From: Bacteroidota bacterium
GTDB taxonomy: Bacteria > Bacteroidota > Bacteroidia > Chitinophagales > Chitinophagaceae
Length of the DNA: 64,000 bases
Reading direction: 5' to 3'
Assembly: GCA_029560415.1 (NCBI GenBank)
Contig: JAKQKY010000057.1
Location: forward strand, 1-64,000
Numbering within the stretch: the stretch's first letter is position 1; each line of letters begins with the position of its first letter. The notes below the pieces were generated by a model, which had not been told where the DNA came from, searched no databases, and saw nothing but the letters and a program-made list of their open reading frames with translations. Of this stretch, positions 54,017 through 62,709 are shown piece after piece. The position numbers were made by a program, and so were the translations under genes.

Positions 54017-54082
54017 GACTAAAGTTAATCACAGTTTATGAATGCAACAATTGAAATAAACGAGGCTTTTATCATTCAATCA

Positions 54083-56047
54083 TTAAGGTTTTGATTCCAA
54101 TGCCAACAATCTTTTTTCCAGGTCCAGGATCTGCTTTTGTTGTGTGTTGATGATGATTTGCTGTTCCTGTACAGCTTTTACCAGCGGTACTACAAACTGT
54201 TCATAGCTCAGGCTGTACAATGATTGAGCATTTTGTGGAACGGTATATCCGCTGAAATCATATCCGGCCGACTTGGCCGCCTGTTCTACTTCCTGGGCAA
54301 TAAAGCCGGAGCGTTTTGTTTTTTCATTGTCGTTCTTTCCTGGAAAATCAGGAGTTTCCTTATTGCCTGTAAGTGAAATGATGGCCCTGTTACTGATGTA
54401 ATATGTTACAGGTCTTAACCTGGTAATAAACTCCAGGCCTTTTACATCTTCATGAATATTATTTTTAATGCGGGCATCAGAATAAGTGCTCCAGGTAGTT
54501 TGTCCACCGATCCATTGTGTGCTTGTATTTCCAATGAATGCCTGGTTTTGAAAAGCATTTAGAATATCACTATTGCCTATGCTTATTGTATTGTAGATGG
54601 ATGGGGTATTGGGATGTGTACCAGCCCAATAACCTATGGCAATATTTTCATTTCCATTGTTGTTGTTTTGAAGTGCATACTGCCCAATCGCCACATTGCC
54701 ATGCCCGGCACTATTTCTAAATAAACTATAACCTCCCAATGCTGTATTATTGTTTCCGGATAAATTTCCTGCTAAAGAACCGCGGCCTATTGAAACGTTG
54801 CTCGATCCATATTCATTTAATTTTAGTGCATCGATTCCCAATGCTGTATTTTGCGAGCCGGTTGTATTTGCATTGAGTACATTGTAGCCGATGCCGGTGT
54901 TATCAGTGCCGTTTGTATTATTTCTAAGAGAAAGACTTCCTATAGCAGTATTATTGATACCGCTATTAATGGATGTGGGTTGGTTTCGATAGAGGGCCTG
55001 GTATCCTACCGCTGTATTTCCACTGTTCCAGGAAATGCCATTGTTGTTGAACGATTGATAGAACATGGCATAGCTGCCAATGGCAGTATTTTGAAGTCCG
55101 GTAGTATTTTCGTGCAAAGCATAAGCTCCAATGGCAGTATTCTCTTGACCGGTAGAATTGGAGTAAAGTGCATCAAAGCCCATTGCAGTGTTATAGGATC
55201 CATAAGTATTTGAGTATAGTGCCTGGTAACCGTTTGCCACATTGCTGGTACCACCTAAACTAAACCGAAGTGATGATGCACCTGTGGAAGTATTGAAGCT
55301 GCCGCCATTAAATTGCAAAGCCCTGCTGCCAATGGCTACATTCTCATCTCCGTTAATGTTATTGGATAAAGAGTTTACCCCTATAGCTGTATTGTAACCG
55401 CCATAATCGTTTCGATAAAGCGCATAAGGGCCAACGGCAGTATTTGCAATGCCGATCGTGTTTTTATAAAGAGCATGTGTTCCAACCGCTACGTTGGTTC
55501 CTGGATTGTTGTGATTATATAATGCCGAATCACCAATGGCTACGTTATTGCTTCCGGTTACATTGTTGGCCAGGGATGCAATACCCAATGCTGTGTTGTT
55601 GATACCGGTTGTTTGTAATGGCCCGGCATTTAATCCCAATCCAATATTTCCATTGGATGGATTGATCTCACCGGCCCAGGTATTATTCACCCGTAAACGA
55701 ATGGGTTGATTGTCGGTGGTGCCAATGAACTGCGTTGAACTATTTACAGCCGCATTACCATTTAACTTCCAGGAAGCATTATTATCTGTCATCGAATTCC
55801 AACTGCTGCCATTGTAAAACCAAAAGTTATTGGTGGTACTGTCATATAGGATCAACCCTTTGGCCGGGTTGATGATGGCCAGCCGGGATACGGTAGAAGT
55901 GCGGGGGATGAGTAATCCTTTTGTGTTACTCTTAATATCGAGCATAGCGCTAGCATCGGGTGTGGTTGTACCAAGTCCGATATTCTGAGCTTCTATTAAG
56001 CCATTCAGTAAACATTGGCTGAATAATAAAAGGAGTATTTTTTTCAT
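54083..56047 (-). CDS. Repeat adhesin with S74 intramolecular chaperone domain
   Basis: A 654-residue secreted protein with a signal peptide ending LIEAQ. An ~80-residue module (LGTTTPDASAMLDIKS) common in this phylum comes first. About 19 repeats of roughly 17 residues (NTAIGxxALxxNxxG) from about 150 to 490 resemble a YadA-like head beta-roll. A tail-fibre-type S74 domain follows, with the catalytic pair S523 and K528 in SDARIK, then a C-terminal coiled coil (about 615-650). S74 domains trimerise fibres and then cut themselves off. It lies just upstream of the propeller kinase, in the same direction. Confidence 0.82.
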   Translation of the reverse strand: MKKILLLLFSQCLLNGLIEAQNIGLGTTTPDASAMLDIKSNTKGLLIPRTSTVSRLAIINPAKGLILYDSTTNNFWFYNGSSWNSMTDNNASWKLNGNAAVNSSTQFIGTTDNQPIRLRVNNTWAGEINPSNGNIGLGLNAGPLQTTGINNTALGIASLANNVTGSNNVAIGDSALYNHNNPGTNVAVGTHALYKNTIGIANTAVGPYALYRNDYGGYNTAIGVNSLSNNINGDENVAIGSRALQFNGGSFNTSTGASSLRFSLGGTSNVANGYQALYSNTYGSYNTAMGFDALYSNSTGQENTAIGAYALHENTTGLQNTAIGSYAMFYQSFNNNGISWNSGNTAVGYQALYRNQPTSINSGINNTAIGSLSLRNNTNGTDNTGIGYNVLNANTTGSQNTALGIDALKLNEYGSSNVSIGRGSLAGNLSGNNNTALGGYSLFRNSAGHGNVAIGQYALQNNNNGNENIAIGYWAGTHPNTPSIYNTISIGNSDILNAFQNQAFIGNTSTQWIGGQTTWSTYSDARIKNNIHEDVKGLEFITRLRPVTYYISNRAIISLTGNKETPDFPGKNDNEKTKRSGFIAQEVEQAAKSAGYDFSGYTVPQNAQSLYSLSYEQFVVPLVKAVQEQQIIINTQQKQILDLEKRLLALESKP

Positions 56048-56161
56048 GATTGCTGAATTAGAGAATGAATTTGAACTTCTGCTTTTTCAATATCCTTTAA
56101 TTTCTATCCATTTTATGTGGCATTTAGCCGTTAACAGTTTTAAATGAGCCTGCAACGGTTA

Positions 56162-56189
56162 TTGAAAAGATATTTTCTCATTACTTTTG
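56162..56189 (+). promoter_or_regulatory. Promoter of the epimerase/dehydrogenase gene
   Basis: TTG at 56162-56164, 17 bases, then TACTTTTG at 56182-56189, fitting TAnnTTTG. The ATG (56210) is 21 bases downstream. Confidence 0.55.
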
Positions 56190-56209
56190 ACCATTGATAA
56201 AAACCAAAC

Positions 56210-57154
56210 ATGATTAAAGAAAAAATACTGGTCATTGGTGCCAGCGGACAAATAGGAGTGGAACTTACTCTAGCTTTAAGAAAGATCTATGGCAATAGCA
56301 ATGTCATCGCTTCTGATCTTAGGGAAGAAAACGAGCTTTTAAAAGGAACCGGCCCTTATGTAAGCCTGGATGTGATGAACAAGGAAATGTTGCATGTGCA
56401 GGTAATTCGCCAGGGCATCACGCAGATCTACCTGCTGGCCGCCATCCTTTCGGCAACCGGTGAAAAGAATCCCAACCTGGCCTGGAGCTTAAACATGCAA
56501 AGCCTGTTGAATGTGCTGGATATTGCCCGGGAAGAAAAGTTGCATAAAGTGTATTGGCCCAGTAGTATTGCGGTATTTGGCCCTACATCCCCCAGGCAAA
56601 ACTGTCCGCAACAAACCGTAATCGAGCCCATCACTGTGTATGGTATCAGCAAATATGCCGGTGAATTCTGGTGTAACTATTACAACCACCGGTATGGGGT
56701 AGACGTAAGAAGTCTTCGTTATCCCGGGTTGATCAGTTATAAAAGCGCCCCGGGTGGCGGCACAACCGATTATGCCGTGGAGATCTTTCATGAAGCACTG
56801 GAAGAAAAAAAATATGAATGTTTTTTACGGGAAGATACATACCTGCCCATGATGTATATGCCAGATGCCATCAGGGCAACCATAGAATTAATGGAAGCTG
56901 ATAGTTCAAAAATTTCCATCCGTACATCTTATAATGTGTCGGGCATGAGTTTTTCACCAAAGGAAATTGCTGCAGAAATAAAGAAACAAATCCCATCTTT
57001 TGAAATCACCTATAAACCGGATTATCGCCAGGCTATTGCCGATAGCTGGCCGCAAAGCATCGATGATGCAGTTGCCAGGAAAGACTGGGGTTGGAAAGAA
57101 CAATTTGCCCTGCCAGGTATGGTGGCAGATATGTTGCAGAATTTGTCAAAATAG
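56210..57154 (+). CDS. NAD-dependent epimerase/dehydratase (L-threonine 3-dehydrogenase type)
   Basis: A 314-residue short-chain dehydrogenase of the extended family. The Rossmann motif GASGQIG is at about 10-16, with SSIAVFG and the catalytic YGISK (Tyr and Lys) further on. The RYPGLISYKSAPGGGTTDYAV and LPMMYMPDAIRATIELM stretches resemble the UDP-galactose-epimerase-like L-threonine 3-dehydrogenases that oxidise threonine to 2-amino-3-ketobutyrate. A sugar epimerase cannot be ruled out. No kbl gene is adjacent. Confidence 0.8.
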   Translation: MIKEKILVIGASGQIGVELTLALRKIYGNSNVIASDLREENELLKGTGPYVSLDVMNKEMLHVQVIRQGITQIYLLAAILSATGEKNPNLAWSLNMQSLLNVLDIAREEKLHKVYWPSSIAVFGPTSPRQNCPQQTVIEPITVYGISKYAGEFWCNYYNHRYGVDVRSLRYPGLISYKSAPGGGTTDYAVEIFHEALEEKKYECFLREDTYLPMMYMPDAIRATIELMEADSSKISIRTSYNVSGMSFSPKEIAAEIKKQIPSFEITYKPDYRQAIADSWPQSIDDAVARKDWGWKEQFALPGMVADMLQNLSK

Positions 57155-57155
57155 T

Positions 57156-57174
57156 ATATATTAATTTAATATAT
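57156..57174. promoter_or_regulatory. AT-rich palindrome upstream of the next gene
   Basis: Perfect 9-1-9 inverted repeat ATATATTAA-T-TTAATATAT, 20 bases before the ATG at 57195 and just after the preceding stop. It could be an operator or a melting region. Confidence 0.35.
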
Positions 57175-57194
57175 TATTTACCAAATTCATCATC

Positions 57195-57680
57195 ATGAAA
57201 AAATTAATGTTCGTCATTACTGTTTTTCTGGTAAGTGTTGCATCCATGGCATCCAACCCATTTTATGCAACGGTGAAGCCTAATCGATTGCATGCATCAG
57301 CTGTAATGATACCGATTGGGTCGGAAGGTAAAAAGATATCCTTACTCGAACTATCTGCCATTAGCAGATCTGGCCTTGAAAATTTAACCGGGTGGAAGAT
57401 GACCCTTACACAACGCCTGGCTTTCAAGGGTGCTCAGAAAAAGATACGGAATGGAGTCAACCAGGATGGATATATAGTGGATAAAAAACTGAACAAGGTT
57501 TTTACAGGCGAAGGTGAAACAGGCTTCCACATCGGCGGATTTGCACTCGGGTTCTTCCTGGGATTGATTGGTGTATTGATCGCATACCTTATTAAAGATG
57601 AGAAAAAAAGGAACCGGGTAAAATGGTCCTGGATCGGTTTGGCTGCTTGGCTGGTTATCTACCTGATTTTTTTTGTTTAA
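57195..57680 (+). CDS. Uncharacterised membrane protein with LTGWKM motif
   Basis: A 161-residue protein. A signal peptide (ends SMAS) is followed by a soluble part with the motif LENLTGWKMTLTQRLAFKG near residues 72-90. Two membrane helices (about 115-132 and 145-160) flank DEKKRNRVKWSWIG. Similar signal-plus-two-helix proteins with an L-TGKKM-type motif recur, as I recall, across Bacteroidota, without known function. The motif looks like an amphipathic helix. It sits 40 bp after the epimerase gene and is followed by a hairpin terminator. Confidence 0.7.
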   Translation: MKKLMFVITVFLVSVASMASNPFYATVKPNRLHASAVMIPIGSEGKKISLLELSAISRSGLENLTGWKMTLTQRLAFKGAQKKIRNGVNQDGYIVDKKLNKVFTGEGETGFHIGGFALGFFLGLIGVLIAYLIKDEKKRNRVKWSWIGLAAWLVIYLIFFV

Positions 57681-57714
57681 GTATTTTAAAAATTGAAAAA
57701 TCATAACATATAAC

Positions 57715-57736
57715 CACTCCATCGGGGTGTTTTTTT
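57715..57736 (+). terminator. Hairpin terminator
   Basis: Short 6-bp stem CACTCC/GGGGTG (one T-G pair) with an ATC loop and a seven-T run, 35 bases after the stop of the membrane-protein gene. Confidence 0.65.
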
Positions 57737-57843
57737 ATATGCTTACATACGTTCTTGTATCATCCTGATTATTCATTATTTTCATGGAAAGATACCTGTC
57801 AAACATACGTGATCTGTGTTCTATTAAAGAGTAAATAACTGAC

Positions 57844-58428
57844 ATGAAGCCATTCATCTACCTGTTTTTTTTATCGGTACTGTTATTTTGTAACCAGGCC
57901 AATTCACAATCGAAAAATTTTACTGTATATGAAAAGGGAACGTCATCACTTGTCATAGGCCAGGGAATCGGCAATATCTGGAAAACCTTTATGAAACAGG
58001 CGATCAATTACCCTGGCATCAGTTATAAGGTTTCTTCCCTGGGCCCATTAACGCTTATATATGAATATGGTTTCGGGAAGCGCATCAGCGGCGGACTGGC
58101 ATTGGGATATTCGAGGATCACGGGTAAGTATAGCGGCTTTGGTGATGAGTTTACCGACAGGCTTACGATCTTTTCTGCGCTGGCCCGGGCCAATTATCAT
58201 TTTGGGCATTCAAGCAGGTTTGATCCTTATATAGGTATCGGAGTAGGCTATGTGCGGTCGAAGTATGATAATAGTGGAAGCAATTCAAATCGTAGTGTTC
58301 CGGGTGAATTCGGGTACTCGGGACAGTTGGGTGCAAAGTATCTTTTTACACCTCATTTTGGCGTTTATGCGGAAGCGGGATATGTGGGAGGGTCATTTGT
58401 ACAGGCCGGGCTTGCAGTTATTTTTTAA
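57844..58428 (+). CDS. Outer membrane beta-barrel protein
   Basis: A 194-residue protein with a signal peptide ending QANSQ. The rest has barrel strands with glycine and aromatic girdles (LVIGQGIGNIW, GGLALGYSRITGKYSG, YIGIGVGYVRSKYD, YAEAGYVGGSFVQAGLAVIF), ending with a phenylalanine as outer membrane proteins usually do. It resembles the OmpW/outer-membrane-beta-barrel group. No function is assigned. A second similar gene follows 181 bp later. Confidence 0.78.
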   Translation: MKPFIYLFFLSVLLFCNQANSQSKNFTVYEKGTSSLVIGQGIGNIWKTFMKQAINYPGISYKVSSLGPLTLIYEYGFGKRISGGLALGYSRITGKYSGFGDEFTDRLTIFSALARANYHFGHSSRFDPYIGIGVGYVRSKYDNSGSNSNRSVPGEFGYSGQLGAKYLFTPHFGVYAEAGYVGGSFVQAGLAVIF

Positions 58429-58489
58429 GATAACAGAATTATCTTCACGTCATATAAATTCCTTATTTCCAATTAGATAAGAATTAAGA

Positions 58490-58507
58490 ATACCCACTAC
58501 CGGGTAT
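58490..58507. promoter_or_regulatory. Inverted repeat upstream of the 58610 gene
   Basis: ATACCC-ACTACC-GGGTAT, a 6-6-6 inverted repeat in the 181-bp spacer. It is a possible operator or small hairpin. No exact -7 box was found nearby. Confidence 0.3.
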
Positions 58508-58609
58508 AGGAGGAATCGTTAAAATCCAGTTATTTTGCCAATTATAGTTGCAGTTATAGAATTATTCCATAACTTGCGCCTCGATTTATAAACCAAAAAT
58601 TACGTAAAC

Positions 58610-59164
58610 ATGAAAAAAGTATTTTTTATCGTAGCTCTAACTGCAGCTTCGTTTGCAGGTTTTGCTCAAAGCGAAAAAGAAGCAAGTAAACCATTATCAT
58701 TCAGTGTAGGTGTTGAAGCCGCTTTACCAATTGGTGACTTTGGCGATGCTTACAAATTCGGTATTGGTGGTTCTGTACAAGCTGATTATAAAGTAGCTCC
58801 TGAATTGGCGATTACTTTAAATGCAGGTTACATAAGTTTCAGTGGAAAATCTGTTACCACTACTTACGTTATCCCTACAACACCACCACAAACCATTTCA
58901 CAAACTTTCAAGAATGCTACCATTGGTTACGTTCCTGTATTGGCTGGTGTTAAATATTGGTTCTCTGATCTGTACGCTTCAGGTCAGTTAGGTCTTACCT
59001 TTGCAACTGGAAATGGTGCAAGCGGTAGTACTTTCACTTATGCTCCAGGTATCGGTTACAAATTTGCACCAATCGATGTATTGGTTAAATATGTAGGATA
59101 TGCAGCACAGAACGGAGGAAGCGCTAGCTCAAACATTGGTATCAGGGTTGCTTACAATTTCTAA
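58610..59164 (+). CDS. Outer membrane beta-barrel protein
   Basis: A 184-residue protein with a signal peptide ending AGFAQS. Barrel features include FSVGVEAALPIGDFGDAYKFG near the N-terminus, alternating strands such as ELAITLNAGYISFSG, and the terminal SNIGIRVAYNF ending in Phe. Codon use is even, with many GCT and GGT codons, as in highly expressed genes. A strong terminator follows. It is likely an abundant porin-like protein of unknown specificity. Confidence 0.8.
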   Translation: MKKVFFIVALTAASFAGFAQSEKEASKPLSFSVGVEAALPIGDFGDAYKFGIGGSVQADYKVAPELAITLNAGYISFSGKSVTTTYVIPTTPPQTISQTFKNATIGYVPVLAGVKYWFSDLYASGQLGLTFATGNGASGSTFTYAPGIGYKFAPIDVLVKYVGYAAQNGGSASSNIGIRVAYNF

Positions 59165-59187
59165 GCAAAACTCATAAACTAAATTTA

Positions 59188-59220
59188 ACAGGGCCTCAAC
59201 ATTGTTGAGGCCCTGTTTTT
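59188..59220 (+). terminator. Strong terminator
   Basis: A 13-bp stem ACAGGGCCTCAAC/GTTGAGGCCCTGT with an ATT loop, then a T run. It lies after the barrel gene and before the convergent regulator gene. Confidence 0.93.
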
Positions 59221-59231
59221 ATACATCAAGA

Positions 59232-59873
59232 TCAAATCAGTTTTCGTTCATACGCATATTTGATCAACCCTATAAGGCTTGAGGTTTTAGTTTTCCTGAA
59301 AATATTCTTCCGGTGTGTTTCTACCGTACGTTCACTCAGAAATAAAGTATCTGCAATTTTTTTATTGCTGTATTCTTTTTCAATCAGGCGTATGATCTCA
59401 ATCTCCCGGTTGGTAAGGTGCACTTCTTCAACAGTTGTTTTCTTTTCACTGGCTTTCAACATCTCTTCCAAAACTTCATCGCTGAAATAAATCCCTCCTG
59501 ATGAAATTTTTTCCAATGCCTTTATCAGTTCCTGTTTGCCAATATTTTTCAAAACATAGCCAGCAATGTCGCTGTCTTCGATCATTTGGTTTACCAGTTC
59601 GCCCTGCCCGCTCATCGATAAGGCCAGGATCTTTATTTCAGGGAAATGCTGGCGCACTTGTTTGGCCAGTTCGGCACCGTTCATTCCGGGCATCATGATA
59701 TCCGTGATAAGGATATCGATCTGGGTATTTTCCAACAGGGCTTTCAGCTCTTCCGGCCGCGTGAGTTCTATCGCAACCTGGAATGTGTCATGCCCTAACA
59801 AAAGCGATTTCAATCCATCAATCACGATCTGGTGATCATCAACTATGGCCAGGTTTATCTTTCCTTGCTTCAT
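59232..59873 (-). CDS. NarL/FixJ-type response regulator
   Basis: A 213-residue regulator with receiver residues D12/D13, phospho-acceptor D58 (LITDIMMPG), S87 and K109. The C-terminal LuxR-type HTH has LTNREIEIIRLIEKEYSNKKIADTL (read as motifs) and the RTVETHRKNIF recognition helix. It lies 52 bp downstream of the TPR histidine kinase, its likely partner. Confidence 0.92.
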   Translation of the reverse strand: MKQGKINLAIVDDHQIVIDGLKSLLLGHDTFQVAIELTRPEELKALLENTQIDILITDIMMPGMNGAELAKQVRQHFPEIKILALSMSGQGELVNQMIEDSDIAGYVLKNIGKQELIKALEKISSGGIYFSDEVLEEMLKASEKKTTVEEVHLTNREIEIIRLIEKEYSNKKIADTLFLSERTVETHRKNIFRKTKTSSLIGLIKYAYERKLI

Positions 59874-59925
59874 AGCAGGAAGTTAAGTGATAATTCATTT
59901 ACGCAATATTTATTTGTTTAAAAAT

Positions 59926-61860
59926 TTACTCACTAACGGGAACATGTATGGCCACAAGGGTTCCTTTTCCCGGCGAACTGTCGAACTCAACAGTTCCGCG
60001 GAGATAATTGATCCTGGAGAGAATGTTTTTTATGCCAATTCCTTCGAAGTGTTGTCGGCTGCTTGTATCAAAGCCTTTCCCATTGTCTTCGATGCTGGCT
60101 GATATTCCATCCTTGTCTTTCATAATGGAAATATCGAGTTGTGAAGCTTGTGCATGCTTCATTACATTATTCACACATTCCTGTATCACGCGGTATAACA
60201 CAGTTTCAGTATTCTTATCGATGCGTTCATCAAGTCCTTCTGTGTGCAATGATACGCGGATCACACGGGCATCAATTTTATCAATGAATTCCTTAACAGC
60301 ACTTGACAGGCCTCTTTTTAGCAAAGCATTCGGCATCATCTGGTGACTCACACTGCGAATCTCACGGCAACTTTCATCAACCAGGCTTATCACATTTTCA
60401 AAAGAGGTGCGTTGCTGATCGGTTGAAAACTCAAGTTCATTTTCGAATACGGAAAGATTCATTTTAGCAGCGCTCATCATCTGTCCAACGCCATCATGCA
60501 GATCTGCAGCTATGCGTTTACGTTCGTTCTCTTCTGCTTCAATCACATCCCGGGTTGCCTGGTCCTGTTGTTTCATCATAGCCAACTGGAAGTTCTTTTC
60601 CTGTTTCAGTTTATATCGCTTATAAAAGGAAATGCCGAGAAGGCCCATCAATACCAACGCTACACTGATACCTGCGAGCAGCAAATTTTTCCTGGTCAGT
60701 TGAAGATCCTGCTGTTTAAGCCTGAGTTCTTTTTTTCCTGTTTCATATTTTGTGTTCAGCTCGGTGATCTGGCGATTACTCGTTTCATTGAAAACAGTGT
60801 CTTTTACCTGGTTGTATTTCTTGTAATATTCAAAAGAGAGGGGTACATTGGAAGGTTCATAAAAAACAGATAATTTCTCGTAAATAGTAATGAGCTCTTT
60901 TTTGAAATTATTCTTTTCTGCAATGTCCTTAGCCTTTAACAGGGTTTGAATTTCTAATGCGTTGTTCTTTTTCCGGCGAAATATTTCTGCCATATTGATG
61001 AATGCAGTTGTCTGCCCTAAAGATTCATTCAAGGCTTCTTTTAACTGCAGGCTTTTTTGGTAGTACTGTAGAGATTCATCCAGTTTATTTTTCGATAGCA
61101 GGATAGATGCATAACCATTGTAGGCAATGCTCAGCCCGTAATCATCTTTCGCTTCTACATGCATGTTGATGGCATCCAGGTAATATACTTCTGCGGAATC
61201 TAACTGGTTTATGCTGAGAAAAGTGTTGCCCAGGTTATTGTATACAGCGCCTTTAAGATAAGGGTCATTGATTTTTTCATACACCACCCTTGCCTTTTGA
61301 TGATAAGCCAGGGCTTGTTGAAAGTGTTGGGTTTCATCATACACCAGCCCGATATTATTCAACGCATTGGCCTGGTACCTGTCGTTTCCAATGCTTTCAA
61401 AATCTTTGAGTGCATCAAAAAAATATTGCAGGGCACGTTCATAGTCTGCCAGGTTCCAATAAATCAGTCCAAGGTTATTCAATGCACTGCCCCTGCCTTT
61501 GAGGTTATTCAGTTCATTGTAAATGGGCAAGGCTTTTTCGTAATAGTAGATAGAACTGTCGTATTTGCCACTTATATCATAGGCGATACCTATTCGGGTA
61601 TAAGCATCACCCAGGCCCGGATCATAGGAAATTTTTTCGGCGAGTGCAATAGATCTGAATGCATAGGCTTTTGCCTCTTCGGGTTTATCGTACACAACAA
61701 TATTCACCAATGCATTTAATGCTTCTATTTTCTGTTTGTCGCTGCCATTTTTAGTGATGGCCAGTAAGCTGTCTGTTTTTTTGTTCTGCGCATAGATATC
61801 TTGCGGGTGAAGCAAGAGCGCAAGAGCAAAGGATATAATAATGGTTAGCGTTCTATTCAT
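59926..61860 (-). CDS. TPR-containing sensor histidine kinase (NarX/DegS type)
   Basis: A 644-residue kinase. A signal peptide (ends IYAQ) leads into about seven TPR units (for example GSALNNLGLIYWNLADYERAL) filling residues 40-370. A coiled linker comes next, then one membrane helix (about 398-418). The HisKA_3 domain has H455 in DLHDGVGQ, and the HATPase ends with EDNGKGFD and SSPGKGTL. The TPRs are therefore periplasmic and may sense a peptide or protein. It lies 52 bp downstream of dapB and 52 bp before its regulator. Confidence 0.93.
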   Translation of the reverse strand: MNRTLTIIISFALALLLHPQDIYAQNKKTDSLLAITKNGSDKQKIEALNALVNIVVYDKPEEAKAYAFRSIALAEKISYDPGLGDAYTRIGIAYDISGKYDSSIYYYEKALPIYNELNNLKGRGSALNNLGLIYWNLADYERALQYFFDALKDFESIGNDRYQANALNNIGLVYDETQHFQQALAYHQKARVVYEKINDPYLKGAVYNNLGNTFLSINQLDSAEVYYLDAINMHVEAKDDYGLSIAYNGYASILLSKNKLDESLQYYQKSLQLKEALNESLGQTTAFINMAEIFRRKKNNALEIQTLLKAKDIAEKNNFKKELITIYEKLSVFYEPSNVPLSFEYYKKYNQVKDTVFNETSNRQITELNTKYETGKKELRLKQQDLQLTRKNLLLAGISVALVLMGLLGISFYKRYKLKQEKNFQLAMMKQQDQATRDVIEAEENERKRIAADLHDGVGQMMSAAKMNLSVFENELEFSTDQQRTSFENVISLVDESCREIRSVSHQMMPNALLKRGLSSAVKEFIDKIDARVIRVSLHTEGLDERIDKNTETVLYRVIQECVNNVMKHAQASQLDISIMKDKDGISASIEDNGKGFDTSSRQHFEGIGIKNILSRINYLRGTVEFDSSPGKGTLVAIHVPVSE

Positions 61861-61912
61861 AAGCGTAGAGCGGGCTGGTAATGGTTAATGATATTTGAAG
61901 TTAGCGTTTAAG

Positions 61913-62650
61913 TCAGATGCCCAATACATCTTTCATGGTAAATAAACCCTTTTTTCCTTTCATGAATGCAGCAGCTAAAACAGCTCCTGCCGCAAATCCA
62001 TCGCGGTTATGGGCTGTATGAGTGATCTCGATATCGTCTACAGCTGATCGATAGCTTACCGAATGAGTGCCGGGAGCCGGGTCGATTCGTTTACTGATGA
62101 TCGGTAGTTCTTTGGCATCTTCCGTTGAATGATTCACCCAATTGACGAGGTTCTTGTTGTTTTCGAGTATCCCTTCCGCAATACTGATGGCTGTGCCGCT
62201 GGGAGCATCCTTTTTGCCGGTGTGATGAATTTCTTCAATGGATAGCTTGTATTCGGTTTGAGAAGCCATGAGTGCAGCGAGCTTTCGGTTAAGTTCAAAG
62301 AAAATATTCACCCCGATGCTGAAATTACTTGCATACAAAAATCCTCCTTTATGTTCCTGGCAATATTGCCTGATTTCATCCAATTGTGCCAGCCAGCCTG
62401 TACTACCACAAATAACGGGGATGCCTGCCCGAATACAGGTTTTAATGTTATCGGGAGCACTGTGGGGATTGCTGCACTCAATGGCTACATCGCATTGCTG
62501 CAGGTTTTCTACTGTTAATTCAGCCAGGTTTTGACTGCTGATGCGCAATAAAATCTGGTGACCTTTCTGCATGGCAAATGCTTCGATGGCCTTTCCCATT
62601 TTACCATAGCCTACCAGGGCTATTTTCATGCCTTCGCCGGTTGATGCCAT
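61913..62650 (-). CDS. dapB: 4-hydroxy-tetrahydrodipicolinate reductase
   Basis: Makes tetrahydrodipicolinate in the lysine and diaminopimelate pathway. The 245-residue protein has an N-terminal Rossmann motif VGYGKMGKAIE and the active-site stretch EIHHTGKKDAPSGTA with the catalytic His pair and Lys. It ends in GVLGI-like KDVLGI. It lies downstream of parB and DUF5683. This order recurs in the phylum as far as I recall. Confidence 0.95.
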   Translation of the reverse strand: MASTGEGMKIALVGYGKMGKAIEAFAMQKGHQILLRISSQNLAELTVENLQQCDVAIECSNPHSAPDNIKTCIRAGIPVICGSTGWLAQLDEIRQYCQEHKGGFLYASNFSIGVNIFFELNRKLAALMASQTEYKLSIEEIHHTGKKDAPSGTAISIAEGILENNKNLVNWVNHSTEDAKELPIISKRIDPAPGTHSVSYRSAVDDIEITHTAHNRDGFAAGAVLAAAFMKGKKGLFTMKDVLGI

Positions 62651-62672
62651 ATTTTGTTTTTTAAGACTGCAA

Positions 62673-62680
62673 CAAATATA
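62673..62680 (-). promoter_or_regulatory. Candidate -7 box of dapB
   Basis: The minus strand reads TATATTTG, fitting TAnnTTTG. The ATG (62650) is 22 bases downstream. It lies after the DUF5683 stop, so it could give dapB a separate start. No -33 match. Confidence 0.4.
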
Positions 62681-62709
62681 AATGAAATATAAGCTGGGAA
62701 AGTGTTGGC

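Noticed and set aside
54500-55600. Regular repeats of about 51 bases that could look like a CRISPR array
   Set aside because: They are in frame and encode the NTAIGxxAL repeats of the S74 adhesin. There are no identical repeats separated by unique spacers.
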